The notes below the pieces were generated by a model, which had not been told where the DNA came from, searched no databases, and worked only from the letters and a program-made list of their open reading frames with translations. Shown in pieces: positions 14,195-21,925 of a stretch of DNA of 34,621 nucleotides (its first letter is position 1; each line of letters begins with the position of its first letter). The translations under genes and the position numbers were made by a program. The stretch is from Pseudomonadales bacterium. GTDB taxonomy: Bacteria; Pseudomonadota; Gammaproteobacteria; Pseudomonadales; Alcanivoracaceae. The DNA lies in the NCBI GenBank assembly GCA_022360555.1, contig JAKSCQ010000325.1:1-34621 (forward strand), given 5' to 3'.

Positions 14195-14620
14195 ATGACA
14201 AAACCGGTTCTTCTTGTTGTTCCCTTTTTTGTTGCTGTGCTGTCAGGCTGCACCAATGTGGCGGGCGGTGAGTCCAGGCTGATTGCGTCTCCGGAAGGGA
14301 GCAGTCTGGAGACCGGGCAGTTGTTTTCCCTGGCGGCGGCGTTTTTCTCTGAGGCGGGCTACCAGTGCAGCGCAGACAGGGACGCCAGCCGGTTTCGCTG
14401 CTCCAGGGAGCTTCGGGATCTGTACATTCATCAGACTCGAGCGGTAGTGGAAATTTATGCCGGGGAGCATGATTCTTACCGGCTCGTGCCCACGCGCTGG
14501 GATGAGGGGCTGATTCCGGGGGAGTTGATTTCCAATACCTACGCCAACGATGATGTTGAGGCGTTCTGTACGTATATCGCCAGCGGGAAGGTGGCGTTTT
14601 GCCGTGACGACGAAGGCTGA
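14195..14620 (+). CDS. Putative lipoprotein of unknown function
   Basis: A 141-residue protein with a lipoprotein signal peptide: TKP, a hydrophobic run, then LSGC with the acylated Cys19. Residue 20 is Thr, which does not suggest inner-membrane retention. Four further cysteines (in YQCSADRD, RFRCSREL, EAFCTYI and AFCRDDEG) could form two disulfides in the periplasm. I do not recognise the family. The longer open frame starting at 14072 lacks a start with a ribosome site and would bury the signal peptide. It is the last gene of the atypical island, and its own composition is closer to the flanks. Confidence 0.72.
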   Translation: MTKPVLLVVPFFVAVLSGCTNVAGGESRLIASPEGSSLETGQLFSLAAAFFSEAGYQCSADRDASRFRCSRELRDLYIHQTRAVVEIYAGEHDSYRLVPTRWDEGLIPGELISNTYANDDVEAFCTYIASGKVAFCRDDEG

Positions 14621-14642
14621 GCCCCCGTCAGTCTGACCCGGG

Positions 14643-14674
14643 CCGTTGGCGCTTTGCGAGCAAAGCGCCAACGG
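14643..14674. repeat. Perfect REP-like hairpin at the island's right edge
   Basis: Perfect 14-bp arms CCGTTGGCGCTTTG (14643-14656) and CAAAGCGCCAACGG (14661-14674) around CGAG. It shares CCGTTGG and the GCTTTGC core with the REP-like family but is fully symmetric. It lies between convergent genes and may also act as a terminator, although no T-run follows. Confidence 0.8.
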
Positions 14675-14710
14675 AAGCGGCAGTGTCCTGCCCGGCCCTT
14701 CTTCTCAGAT

Positions 14711-15121
14711 TTAATCAATCATTCCCATCTTCTCAAACCGCTCAATGGCGTCGCTGCCGCCGAAATCCCCCTTCTCGAATAACTGCCGGACTTCAATTTG
14801 CCCGATCCCCCCATCGGTGGCCGGGTTGGGGAAGCGTTTTGTCCAGGCCAGGGCTTCTTCACGGGAGTCGGCCTGTATCAGGGTGTAGCCGGCGATCAGC
14901 TCTTTGGTTTCGGTGAATGGGCCGTCGGTGACGGTGGTGTGGTCGCCATCGTAATCAATTCGCCAGCCTTTGCCGCTGGGTTGCAGGCCGGCGGCGTCCA
15001 GCAGCTTGCCGGCCCGGTGCAGTTCTTCATGGAAGGCGGCCATGTCGTTGATTTGTTGTTCGCTGGGCATGACGCCGTCTTCGGAGCCGGCGCTGGCTTT
15101 GACCAGAATCAGAAAGCGCAT
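14711..15121 (-). CDS. YCII-related (DGPF-type) protein
   Basis: A 136-residue protein starting MRFLILVKAS with the signature VTDGPFTETKELIAGYTLIQ in its second third. This is the YCII/DGPF family, a ferredoxin-like fold often encoded beside ECF sigma factors or with glyoxalase-like genes. Its biochemical role is unknown. EALAWTKRFPNP and IEVRQLFE are the usual C-terminal features. The ATG at 15121 is preceded by CAGGAG (minus strand). No sigma-factor gene is adjacent. Confidence 0.87.
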   Translation of the reverse strand: MRFLILVKASAGSEDGVMPSEQQINDMAAFHEELHRAGKLLDAAGLQPSGKGWRIDYDGDHTTVTDGPFTETKELIAGYTLIQADSREEALAWTKRFPNPATDGGIGQIEVRQLFEKGDFGGSDAIERFEKMGMID

Positions 15122-15297
15122 GTTGTTCTCCTGGATTCAGTGGATTGCTGATGTAGTCGGCTGGGCCAGGAGAAAATCGACAGGGTGGGGCTTCGCAATA
15201 GATTCGCGGTCCGTGAAGGCGCTCCCACAGATGGGGGCCGGGCAGACAGACAAAGAAAGGCCGGCGGGAGCCGGCCGAAGAAAGGGGAAGCGTGATG

Positions 15298-15963
15298 TCA
15301 GGCGGCGCTGCGCTTGGCGATGGCCCGCAGCACGATCTGACACTGATTGTCTCCATATTCGCGGATGTCCGCTTCGGCGTCATCCACTTTACGACCAACG
15401 ACGTTAACCAGCAGACGTTTGAAGATTTGCAGGGAAACATCGAATTCCGAGGTTTCCTCCTGCAGGGCGATGTAGGAGTAGCGCTTGAGCAGAGGGATCA
15501 GATCCTGGATGTCCGTGGCCAGGTAGCGGTTGTTGGCGAAGCGGTGGGTGGCGATTTCCACGAACCGGAAGGCCAGCTGGTGGGCGGCGGGCAGGTCGTC
15601 ATTCTGGTAGTGCTGCTCCAGTTGTGGCAGCAGGTCCACCAGGTCCTCGATCTGGCCCGGCTGCCAGTTGGCAGCGGCCTGGCCGGCCAGCCGCGACAGC
15701 AGCATGAAGAGGAAGTCGTACAGGTCGCGTACCTGCTCTTCGGTGACGTCACAGACGCGGGCGCCCTTGCGCGGTTGCAGCTCGATCAGATGCTGCTTTT
15801 CCAGCAGCCGAAAGGCCTCCCGCAGTGAGTTGGTGCTCACATCAAGCTCTTTGGCCAGGTCGGTTTCCGGCAGTCTCGCACCGGGGGCGAGGGCACCGGT
15901 AATGATCCGTTCGCCCAGATGCTGGGCAATCTGTTCGCTCAGACTTACGGCCTTCAGGGTCAT
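15298..15963 (-). CDS. GntR-family (FadR/FCD subfamily) regulator, probable alkB repressor
   Basis: A 221-residue transcription factor. Residues about 8-72 form the GntR winged helix (GERIITGALAPGARLPETDLAKEL, TNSLREAFRLLEKQHLIEL, PRKGARV). Residues about 80-215 form an all-helical FCD effector domain with candidate metal/ligand residues in QLAFRFVEIATHRFANN. FCD members usually bind acyl or carboxylic ligands as dimers. The gene diverges from alkB, and the 152-base gap holds a near-perfect palindrome overlapping both predicted -35 boxes. A gntR-alkB pair of this kind is known for alkB2 of Alcanivorax borkumensis. Repression of both genes, relieved by an alkane-derived ligand, is inference. 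Confidence 0.9.
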   Translation of the reverse strand: MTLKAVSLSEQIAQHLGERIITGALAPGARLPETDLAKELDVSTNSLREAFRLLEKQHLIELQPRKGARVCDVTEEQVRDLYDFLFMLLSRLAGQAAANWQPGQIEDLVDLLPQLEQHYQNDDLPAAHQLAFRFVEIATHRFANNRYLATDIQDLIPLLKRYSYIALQEETSEFDVSLQIFKRLLVNVVGRKVDDAEADIREYGDNQCQIVLRAIAKRSAA

Positions 15964-16011
15964 GACGTCATCCTGTGTGAATTCCGGTTCGGATTATCCT
16001 CCATGGAGCCA

Positions 16012-16040
16012 ACTATGTCATTAATTGAGTTGTTTGACAA
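16012..16040 (-). promoter_or_regulatory. Predicted promoter of gntR
   Basis: On the minus strand, TTGTCA (16040-16035) is 17 bases from CATAGT (16017-16012, four of six -10 bases). Its -35 overlaps that of alkB inside the palindrome, which suggests autoregulation. Confidence 0.5.
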
Positions 16041-16050
16041 TTCAATTAAT
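16020..16050. promoter_or_regulatory. Candidate GntR operator shared by gntR and alkB
   Basis: Arms ATTAATTGAGTTGT (16020-16033) and ACAATTCAATTAAT (16037-16050) pair at 13 of 14 positions around three bases. The centre reads TTGT-TTG-ACAA, in line with the GT...AC core of FadR-type GntR operators. It covers the -35 boxes of both divergent promoters. Confidence 0.8.
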
Positions 16051-16062
16051 CAGTCATATTCT
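16034..16062 (+). promoter_or_regulatory. Predicted sigma-70 promoter of alkB
   Basis: TTGACA (16034-16039, perfect -35), a 17-base spacer, then TATTCT (16057-16062, four of six -10 bases). It lies 54 bases upstream of the alkB start and overlaps the candidate operator. Confidence 0.7.
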
Positions 16063-16115
16063 AACCGTCACATTGATGACTGTTACTGTTGGCTTGGACT
16101 AGCGAGGTATAGGCC

Positions 16116-17261
16116 ATGTTCGAGAACGTAAACCCGGACACCATGCTGAAAATAAAAAAATGGAGCTATCTGCTCTTCTGGGCAATCATGGTTCCCTTGG
16201 TGCCGTTCAGCGCTTATGTGGGTAATGATGGCACCCAGAACTACTGGGCCTGGTTTCTGTATTTCGTGATCTTCGGGATCATTCCGGTGCTGGACTACTT
16301 GATCGGCAAGGACCCGAGTAACCCGGATGAAGAGACCCAGGTGCCCACACTTACCGAAGAAACCATCTATCGGGTGTTCACCATCCTGATGGGCTTTGTC
16401 TGGATTGCGGTGCTCTTCTACGCCGGCCATATCTACATGAGCAATGACTACAACTGGTTCGGCAAGCTGGGCTGGATTGTGTCCATTGGTACCGTGGGCG
16501 GCATTATTGCCATCAATCTGGGGCACGAGCTGATCCACAAGGACCCGAAGGTCGAGAACTGGATGGGCGGCCTGCTGCTGTCCACCGTGACCTATGCCGG
16601 TTTCAAGGTGGAGCACGTTCGCGGCCACCATGTGCATGTGTCCACGCCGGAAGATGCCTCTTCCAGCCAGTACAACCAGGGTCTGTATGATTTCCTGCCC
16701 AAGGCGTTCGTGCGCAACTTCAAGAATGCCTGGGTACTGGAAAAGCAGTACCTGGAGCGCAAGGGCAAGAAAAATATCAGCATCCATAACGAGCTGATTT
16801 GGTGGTACAGCATTTCCGCCCTGTTCGCAGTGACGTTTGGGGTGCTATGGGGCTGGGAAGGCGTGGTGTTCTTCCTGGGTCAGAGCTTCTTTGCTGCCCT
16901 GGCGCTGGAGATCATCAACTACATTGAGCACTACGGCCTGCACCGTCGCGTGAATGAAAAGGGTCGCTACGAGCGGGTCACCCCGGCTCACAGCTGGAAC
17001 TCCAACTACCTGCTCACCAACATCGCCCTGTTCCAGTTACAGCGCCACAGTGACCACCACGCCTATGCGAAACGTCGCTACCAGGTGCTGCGTCACTACG
17101 AGGAAAGCCCGCAGCTACCCGGGGGCTACGCCAGCATGTATGTCCTGGCCCTGTTCCCGCCGCTGTGGAAGAAAGTGATGAACCCGCGCGTGGAAGCCTA
17201 CTACGAAGGTGAAATGGATCAGTTGTTCCGTAATAGCAAGCGGGTGAACAATATCGCTTAA
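16116..17261 (+). CDS. alkB: Alkane 1-monooxygenase
   Basis: AlkB is the integral-membrane non-heme di-iron enzyme that hydroxylates the terminal carbon of medium-chain n-alkanes, using electrons from rubredoxin and rubredoxin reductase. The 381 residues contain all signature histidine boxes: HELIHK (137-142), EHVRGHHVHV (166-175), NYIEHYGLHR (268-277) and LQRHSDHHA (308-316). About six hydrophobic helices surround them. The start at 16116 follows GAGGT. Rubredoxin is neither fused nor adjacent, so it must be supplied from elsewhere. By the gntR partner and housekeeping neighbours it resembles A. borkumensis AlkB2; that assignment needs alignment. A terminator follows at 17304. Confidence 0.96.
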   Translation: MFENVNPDTMLKIKKWSYLLFWAIMVPLVPFSAYVGNDGTQNYWAWFLYFVIFGIIPVLDYLIGKDPSNPDEETQVPTLTEETIYRVFTILMGFVWIAVLFYAGHIYMSNDYNWFGKLGWIVSIGTVGGIIAINLGHELIHKDPKVENWMGGLLLSTVTYAGFKVEHVRGHHVHVSTPEDASSSQYNQGLYDFLPKAFVRNFKNAWVLEKQYLERKGKKNISIHNELIWWYSISALFAVTFGVLWGWEGVVFFLGQSFFAALALEIINYIEHYGLHRRVNEKGRYERVTPAHSWNSNYLLTNIALFQLQRHSDHHAYAKRRYQVLRHYEESPQLPGGYASMYVLALFPPLWKKVMNPRVEAYYEGEMDQLFRNSKRVNNIA

Positions 17262-17264
17262 AGG

Positions 17265-17299
17265 CAGTTAACAGTTAATAATTAATCGTTAACAGCTAG
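17265..17299 (+). repeat. Heptad repeat arm H3-left
   Basis: GTTAA or a variant occurs at 17267, 17274, 17281, 17288 and 17295, exactly 7 bases apart. The arm begins within 4 bases of the alkB stop. Its inverted partner is at 17549-17587. Confidence 0.8.
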
Positions 17300-17303
17300 A
17301 ACA

Positions 17304-17330
17304 AAAAGCCCCGGCAATGCCGGGGCTTTT
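17304..17330 (+). terminator. Intrinsic terminator after alkB
   Basis: Perfect 12-bp arms AAAAGCCCCGGC (17304-17315) and GCCGGGGCTTTT (17319-17330) around AAT. Because A- and T-runs flank the stem symmetrically, it could also stop minus-strand transcripts from trkH. Confidence 0.93.
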
Positions 17331-17347
17331 CTGTTTCTGCGAAGCTA

Positions 17348-17374
17348 CTGGGAAGCGATGCTTGCATCGCGAAT
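17348..17374 (+). repeat. REP-like hairpin, single copy
   Basis: CTGGGAA then core GCGATGC-TT-GCATCGC and GAAT. The stem triplet is GAT/ATC, again perfectly paired. It lies inside the spacer between the H3 heptad arms. Confidence 0.75.
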
Positions 17375-17481
17375 AGCGGCGTTTCTGTTAATCCCTTCGA
17401 GTCTCGAGCGGCGTATTCGCCACGCTCACCCTTCGGGCCGCACTTCGTGCGTTACTCCGCTACGCCCCGTTCCTGCAGCAG

Positions 17482-17523
17482 GGGCCGTGGGTTCGTGCCG
17501 TTCTGTTGGCACGGGTACGGCCC
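17482..17523. other. Two-part hairpin in the alkB-trkH intergenic region
   Basis: Outer stem GGGCCGT (17482-17488)/ACGGCCC (17517-17523) and inner stem CGTGCC (17494-17499)/GGCACG (17508-17513), with a small internal loop. No gene encloses it and no T-run follows. It might be a structured RNA, a DNA cruciform or part of a repeat element. Confidence 0.5.
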
Positions 17524-17548
17524 TTACGTTGGCAAGGCTCTCCCCCGC

Positions 17549-17587
17549 GCAACTATTAACTATTCACTGTTAATTATTAACTGCCTT
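17549..17587 (-). repeat. Heptad repeat arm H3-right (inverted)
   Basis: TTAAC/TTAAT-type units begin at 17556, 17563, 17570 and 17577, 7 bases apart. Read from trkH, its stop codon TAA runs directly into AAGGCAGTTAA, nearly the same junction as alkB (TAA then AGGCAGTTAA) on the other side. Confidence 0.78.
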
Positions 17588-19039
17588 TTACTGTCGCCAG
17601 AACATGGGCGTGAATAGCACCAGCAGGGTAAAGATCTCCAGCCGGCCGGCGACCATGAGGATGGTCATCATCCACTTGGCGCTGTCGGTGATGTTGGCGA
17701 AGCCGCCACCCCCCTGACCGATGCCCACCCCCAGGTTATTGCGGCTGGCGGCCACGGCGCTGACAGCGGTGGTCAGGTCCATGCCGGTCATGGTGAACAG
17801 CAGGGTGAAGATCACCGAGATGGTGATGTAAACGCCGACAAAGCCCCACACTGCCTGCAATACCCGGTCGGGAATGGACTGGCGGCCGAAGCGCAGGGCG
17901 AACATGCCGTTGGGATAAATCAGCCGACGCAGTTCGCGGATGCTGTGGTGGAACACCAGGGCGGCGCGCACGGCTTTCATGCCGCCGCCGGTGGAACCGG
18001 CGCAACCGCCAATAAAGCTGGTGAAGACCAGCAGGTAGGGAATGAAGCCGGGGAAGGCCGCCGCATTGGTGCTGGTCAGGCCGGTGCCGGTGCTGAACGA
18101 GGCCACCTGGAAGGCAGAGTGGCGCAGGGCATCGTCCACGGTGAAATCGTAATGGAAGAACAGCAGCCCTGCGGTAATGATGGTGGTATAGATCAGGAAC
18201 AGGCCGATGAAGAAACGGAATTCCGGGTCGCGAAAATAGGCGAGCAGTGACTTGCCACGCCAGACGGCAAAGTGCAGGGCGAAGTTAACCCCGCCAATGA
18301 GGATGAAGGCGGTGGCGGTCCAGTCGATCCAGGGGTTGTCCCAGTAGGCCATGGAGGCGTCATGGGTGGAAAAGCCACCGGTGGCGACGGTGCTGAAACT
18401 ATGGCAAATGGCGTCGAACACGGTCATGCCCGCCGCCCAGTAGAGGGTGGCGCAAGCGATGGTGATGAACAGGTAGATGAACCACAGCGCCTTGGCGGTT
18501 TCGGCGATGCGCGGGGTGAGCTTGGCGTCCTTCATGGGCCCGGGGATTTCCGCCTTGTATAGCTGCATGCCGCCGATGCCAAGCATGGGCAGAATGGCCA
18601 CCGCCAGTACTACCACGCCCATGCCGCCCAGCCATTGTAGCTGCTGGCGATAGAACAGCACTGACTTGGGCAGAAAGTCGATACCGGAGAGGATGGTGGC
18701 GCCGGTGGTGGTCAGGCCGGAGACGGATTCGAACACTGCGTCGGTAAAGCCCACTGGCACATCGTCGCTGATGATCAATGGCAGGGCGCCGATCACGCCA
18801 AGCACGGACCAGAACAGGGTGACCACCAGGAAGCCGTCGCGGGTTTGCAGTTCCGCCTTGTTGCGGAAAAACGGCAGCCACAGGGCCAACCCCAGTGCCA
18901 GGGTAATCACGAAGGAAATCAGGAAGGGGCCTTCACTGCCCTCCTGATACCAGTAGGACACCGCCACCGGCGGCATCATGGTAAAGCTGAATACCACCAG
19001 CAGCAGGCCGAGGATTTTCGAGATCAGGGCGAAATGCAT
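17588..19039 (-). CDS. trkH: Trk potassium uptake system, membrane subunit TrkH
   Basis: TrkH is the K+-translocating inner-membrane subunit, gated by the TrkA ring. From the ATG at 19039 it has 483 residues, the same length as E. coli TrkH, and starts MHFALISKILGLLLVVFSFT as expected. Four P-loop half-repeats are visible, with filter regions SGLTTTGAT, STVATGGFST, FSTGTGLTST and ASRNNLGVGIG. GGCAGSTGGGMKAVR is the conserved intramembrane-loop region. A 12-residue in-frame extension runs into heptad repeat H5 and was rejected. It follows trkA by 111 bases, filled by that repeat, and converges on alkB. Confidence 0.96.
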   Translation of the reverse strand: MHFALISKILGLLLVVFSFTMMPPVAVSYWYQEGSEGPFLISFVITLALGLALWLPFFRNKAELQTRDGFLVVTLFWSVLGVIGALPLIISDDVPVGFTDAVFESVSGLTTTGATILSGIDFLPKSVLFYRQQLQWLGGMGVVVLAVAILPMLGIGGMQLYKAEIPGPMKDAKLTPRIAETAKALWFIYLFITIACATLYWAAGMTVFDAICHSFSTVATGGFSTHDASMAYWDNPWIDWTATAFILIGGVNFALHFAVWRGKSLLAYFRDPEFRFFIGLFLIYTTIITAGLLFFHYDFTVDDALRHSAFQVASFSTGTGLTSTNAAAFPGFIPYLLVFTSFIGGCAGSTGGGMKAVRAALVFHHSIRELRRLIYPNGMFALRFGRQSIPDRVLQAVWGFVGVYITISVIFTLLFTMTGMDLTTAVSAVAASRNNLGVGIGQGGGGFANITDSAKWMMTILMVAGRLEIFTLLVLFTPMFWRQ

Positions 19040-19048
19040 GGCAATATC

Positions 19049-19083
19049 CGCTGGCACGCTGGCACGCAGCACGCAACACGCTG
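19049..19083 (+). repeat. Heptad/octad repeat arm H5-left
   Basis: CGC recurs every 8, 8, 7 and 7 bases (CGCTGGCA, CGCTGGCA, CGCAGCA, CGCAACA, CGCTGAA). It lies directly upstream of the trkH start, so it forms part of the trkH leader and leaves little room for a normal ribosome site. Confidence 0.72.
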
Positions 19084-19102
19084 AAAACCGGCAGTGATTG
19101 TG

Positions 19103-19146
19103 AGCTTGCGAGCGTGCAAGCGTGTTTGCGTGTTTGCGTGCATGCG
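19103..19146 (-). repeat. Heptad/octad repeat arm H5-right (inverted)
   Basis: Read on the minus strand, CGC recurs every 8 bases with CGCAAACA twice in succession, then CGCTTGCA and CGCTCGCA. It begins 5 bases after the trkA stop. Only about 20 bases separate it from H5-left, so the two could form a stem-loop in the trkA-trkH transcript. Confidence 0.72.
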
Positions 19147-19150
19147 ATTC

Positions 19151-20527
19151 CTAAAAAAACGTAAACCCGACCTGGAACAGTTTCTCCACGTCCCGGGTGC
19201 GGCGTTTGTCGATCAGGAACAGGATGACGTGGTCGTCCGGTTCAATCACCACGTCATCGTGGGCAATCAGTACCTTCTCGCCGCGCACGATGGCGCCGAT
19301 GGTGGTGCCTTCCGGCAGGTCGATTTCCTCGATGGGTCGCCCCACCACCTTGGACGACCTAGCGTCGCCATGGGCGATGGCCTCGATGGCTTCCGCCGCG
19401 CCCCGCCGCAATGAGTAGACGTTGACCACATCCCCCCGGCGCACATGGCTGAGCAGGCTGCCAATGGTGGATTGCTGGGGGGAAATGGCGATGTCGATGT
19501 CATGCCCCTGCACCAGGTCCACATAGGCGGGGTTGGCGATCAGTGTCATTACCTTGCGCGCGCCCAGTCGCTTGGCCAGCAGTGAGGCCATGATATTGGC
19601 TTCGTCGTCATTGGTGAGGGCGCAGAACACATCGGTGTTTTCAATGTTGGCCTTGAGCAGTTCGTCCCGGTCGGTGGCCAGGCCCTGCAAGACCACGGTC
19701 TGGTGGAGCTTTTCGCCCAGCCATTCCGCCCGCCCGGGGCTGCGCTCGATGACCTTGACGTTGTAGCGGTGCTGGATATTTTTCGCCAGCCGGTAGCCGA
19801 TGTTGCCACCGCCGGCGATCAGTACGCGCTTGTAGTTGTGTTCCAGGCGGCGCAGCTCACTCATCACCGCGCGGATATCGTTCTTGGCGGCAATAAAGAA
19901 GACTTCGTCGTCCGCTTCGATGACGGTGTTACCTTCGGGAATGATGGGCCGTCCACGGCGGAAGATGGCCGCCACGCGGGTATCCACATTGGGCATGTGC
20001 TTGCGCAGTTCGCGCAGTTCGTTGCCTACCAGGGGGCCGCCGTAATAAGCGCGCACCGCCACCAGTTGTACCCGGCCACCGGCAAAGTTCACCACCTGCA
20101 GGGCGCCGGGGTGTTCGATCAGGCGGCGGATGTAATCGGTCACCACCTGCTCCGGGCTGATGATCACGTCGATGGGCAGGGCGTTTTCGTTGAACAGCTT
20201 GTCGGATCGGCTGGTGTAGTGGGCGGTACGAATGCGGGCAATCTTGGACGGGGTGCGAAACAGGGAGTAGGCCACCTGACAGGCGATCATGTTCACTTCG
20301 TCGGAGTTGGTGACCGCGATCAGCATGTCCGCATCTTCGGCACCGGCTTCCTTGAGCACGGCCGGGTAACAGCCCATGCCGCGCACGGTGCCGATATCCA
20401 GGCGGTCACCCAGTTCACGCAGACGCTCCGGATCGGTGTCGATCACGGTGATGTCGTTGCGCTCGTTGGCCAGGTTCTCCGCCAGTGTGCCGCCCACCTG
20501 GCCGGCACCGAGAATAATGATTTTCAT
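19151..20527 (-). CDS. trkA: Trk potassium uptake system, NAD-binding subunit TrkA
   Basis: TrkA is the peripheral cytoplasmic subunit that gates TrkH in response to nucleotides. From the ATG at 20527 it has 458 residues, the same as E. coli TrkA. It contains two RCK repeats: the first Rossmann motif is [13 protein letters not shown] at the N-terminus, the second is [16 protein letters not shown] in the middle, and each is followed by a TrkA-C domain ([28 protein letters not shown]). An in-frame extension to 20605 lacks family support. It lies between rsmB and trkH, as rsmB-trkA are arranged in Pseudomonas. Confidence 0.97.
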   Translation of the reverse strand: MKIIILGAGQVGGTLAENLANERNDITVIDTDPERLRELGDRLDIGTVRGMGCYPAVLKEAGAEDADMLIAVTNSDEVNMIACQVAYSLFRTPSKIARIRTAHYTSRSDKLFNENALPIDVIISPEQVVTDYIRRLIEHPGALQVVNFAGGRVQLVAVRAYYGGPLVGNELRELRKHMPNVDTRVAAIFRRGRPIIPEGNTVIEADDEVFFIAAKNDIRAVMSELRRLEHNYKRVLIAGGGNIGYRLAKNIQHRYNVKVIERSPGRAEWLGEKLHQTVVLQGLATDRDELLKANIENTDVFCALTNDDEANIMASLLAKRLGARKVMTLIANPAYVDLVQGHDIDIAISPQQSTIGSLLSHVRRGDVVNVYSLRRGAAEAIEAIAHGDARSSKVVGRPIEEIDLPEGTTIGAIVRGEKVLIAHDDVVIEPDDHVILFLIDKRRTRDVEKLFQVGFTFF

Positions 20528-20629
20528 GCGTTGTGCTGTCTCTCCAGTCCCCGAACAGCGGTGGTTCCCTTCCCCGCGAACGGCAGGAAGCGGTTCGCGC
20601 GGCAATACGCCCGCGGGCGCTGCGGACGG

Positions 20630-21925
20630 TTACCCGTCCTTGCGCAGGCAGGCCAGGTAGAAGCCGTCCGGGCCGTCCGGCTGGGCAAACAGTTGCCAGC
20701 CCGCTTCCACCATTGTGGCCCCTTGCGGCCGTGGCGTCACATCCCGGGCCTGCGGCTGGCGCTGCAGGAAGGCGCTGACCTGACGATCATTTTCCTCGCG
20801 CAGTACCGAACAGGTGGCATAGACCAGCATGCCGCCGGGGGTGAGCAGCGGCCATAGTGCATCCAGCATGCGCGCTTGTAAATCAACCAGTGCGGGCAGG
20901 TCGCTGGCCTTGCGGTGCCATTTCACGTCCGGCTGGCGGCGCAGGATGCCGGTGGCGGAGCAGGGTGCATCCAGCAGGATGGCATCGAAGGGGGTGCCGT
21001 CCCACCAGTCCGTCTGGCTGGCGTCCCCCTGCAACAGCGTGGCCGTTGTGCCCAGGCGGTGCAGATTGTCGCGCACGCGCGCCAGCCGGTTGGCTTCCAG
21101 CTCCAGGGCGACCAACTCGGCGTCCGGGTACTTTTCGCGTAACTGGCCGGTCTTGCCGCCGGGGGCGGCACAGGCATCCAGGATGCGGCCGGTGGGCGGC
21201 GCCTGGAGCAGTTCGGCGGGGAGCTGGGCGGCTTCGTCCTGCACCGACAGGGCGCCGTTGTCGAAGCCGGGTAACTGCGCCACCGGGCGCGGCGGTGACA
21301 GGTAGAGACTGTAGGGCGCCAGATTACCGGGCCGGGCGCCATCCAGGGTGGCGATGGCCTGCTGGCGACTGTGTTGCTGGCGATTCACCCGCAGGGTAAA
21401 GGGCGGGGCGCTGAGGTTGTCCGCGGCCAGGTGATCGGCGTGCTCCGGCCAGTCCTGTTGCCAGCGCTTGTACAGCCAGTCCGGCAGGCTGTGACGCACG
21501 GTGGCGGGGAAATCCTGGCTGGCGTCGGCGAAGGTCAGGGCGGTGGCCTTGCGCAGCACAGCATTGCTCAGGCCGGCGGCCCAGGGTGCTTTCAGCTTGC
21601 GGCACAGGGCCGGGTAGGCGTTGACCACCGCATGGGGCGGCCGGTCGCTGAACCACAGCTCGTAGAGGCCGGCGAGCAGGGCCAGGCGCACCGGCTGGGC
21701 ATTGGGCTTGAGGGGCTTGCTCAGTTGCTGGTTGAGCCAGTGATTGAGCGGGCGCAGATAGCGGCAGACGCCGAAACAGATATCGCGCATCAGGCCGCCG
21801 TCGGCGCCTTGCAGGGGAAAGTCGCGCAGCACTTCGCGCAGGCTTTCGCCGTCGCCCTTGCCGGGCAGCACCCGGTTCAGGGCCCGCACCGCGGACAGGC
21901 GCGGATCAGGCGTCGTCAAGGGCAT
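20630..21925 (-). CDS. rsmB: 16S rRNA (cytosine-967-C5)-methyltransferase
   Basis: RsmB (Sun/Fmu) methylates C967 of 16S rRNA using SAM. The 431 residues include an N-terminal NusB-like RNA-binding domain (about 1-140) and a C-terminal methyltransferase. ILDACAAPGGKTGQL is the SAM motif; DAPCSATGILRRQPDVKW and YATCSVLREEN carry the two catalytic-site cysteines. Its start lies inside the end of fmt (20-base overlap), so translation is coupled. It is part of the def-fmt-rsmB-trkA-trkH minus-strand series. Confidence 0.96.
   Translation of the reverse strand: MPLTTPDPRLSAVRALNRVLPGKGDGESLREVLRDFPLQGADGGLMRDICFGVCRYLRPLNHWLNQQLSKPLKPNAQPVRLALLAGLYELWFSDRPPHAVVNAYPALCRKLKAPWAAGLSNAVLRKATALTFADASQDFPATVRHSLPDWLYKRWQQDWPEHADHLAADNLSAPPFTLRVNRQQHSRQQAIATLDGARPGNLAPYSLYLSPPRPVAQLPGFDNGALSVQDEAAQLPAELLQAPPTGRILDACAAPGGKTGQLREKYPDAELVALELEANRLARVRDNLHRLGTTATLLQGDASQTDWWDGTPFDAILLDAPCSATGILRRQPDVKWHRKASDLPALVDLQARMLDALWPLLTPGGMLVYATCSVLREENDRQVSAFLQRQPQARDVTPRPQGATMVEAGWQLFAQPDGPDGFYLACLRKDG

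Noticed and set aside
15999-16008. CTCCATGGAG palindrome in the gntR leader as a second operator
   Set aside because: It is short, not repeated elsewhere in the gap, and does not have the GT...AC pattern expected for a GntR operator.
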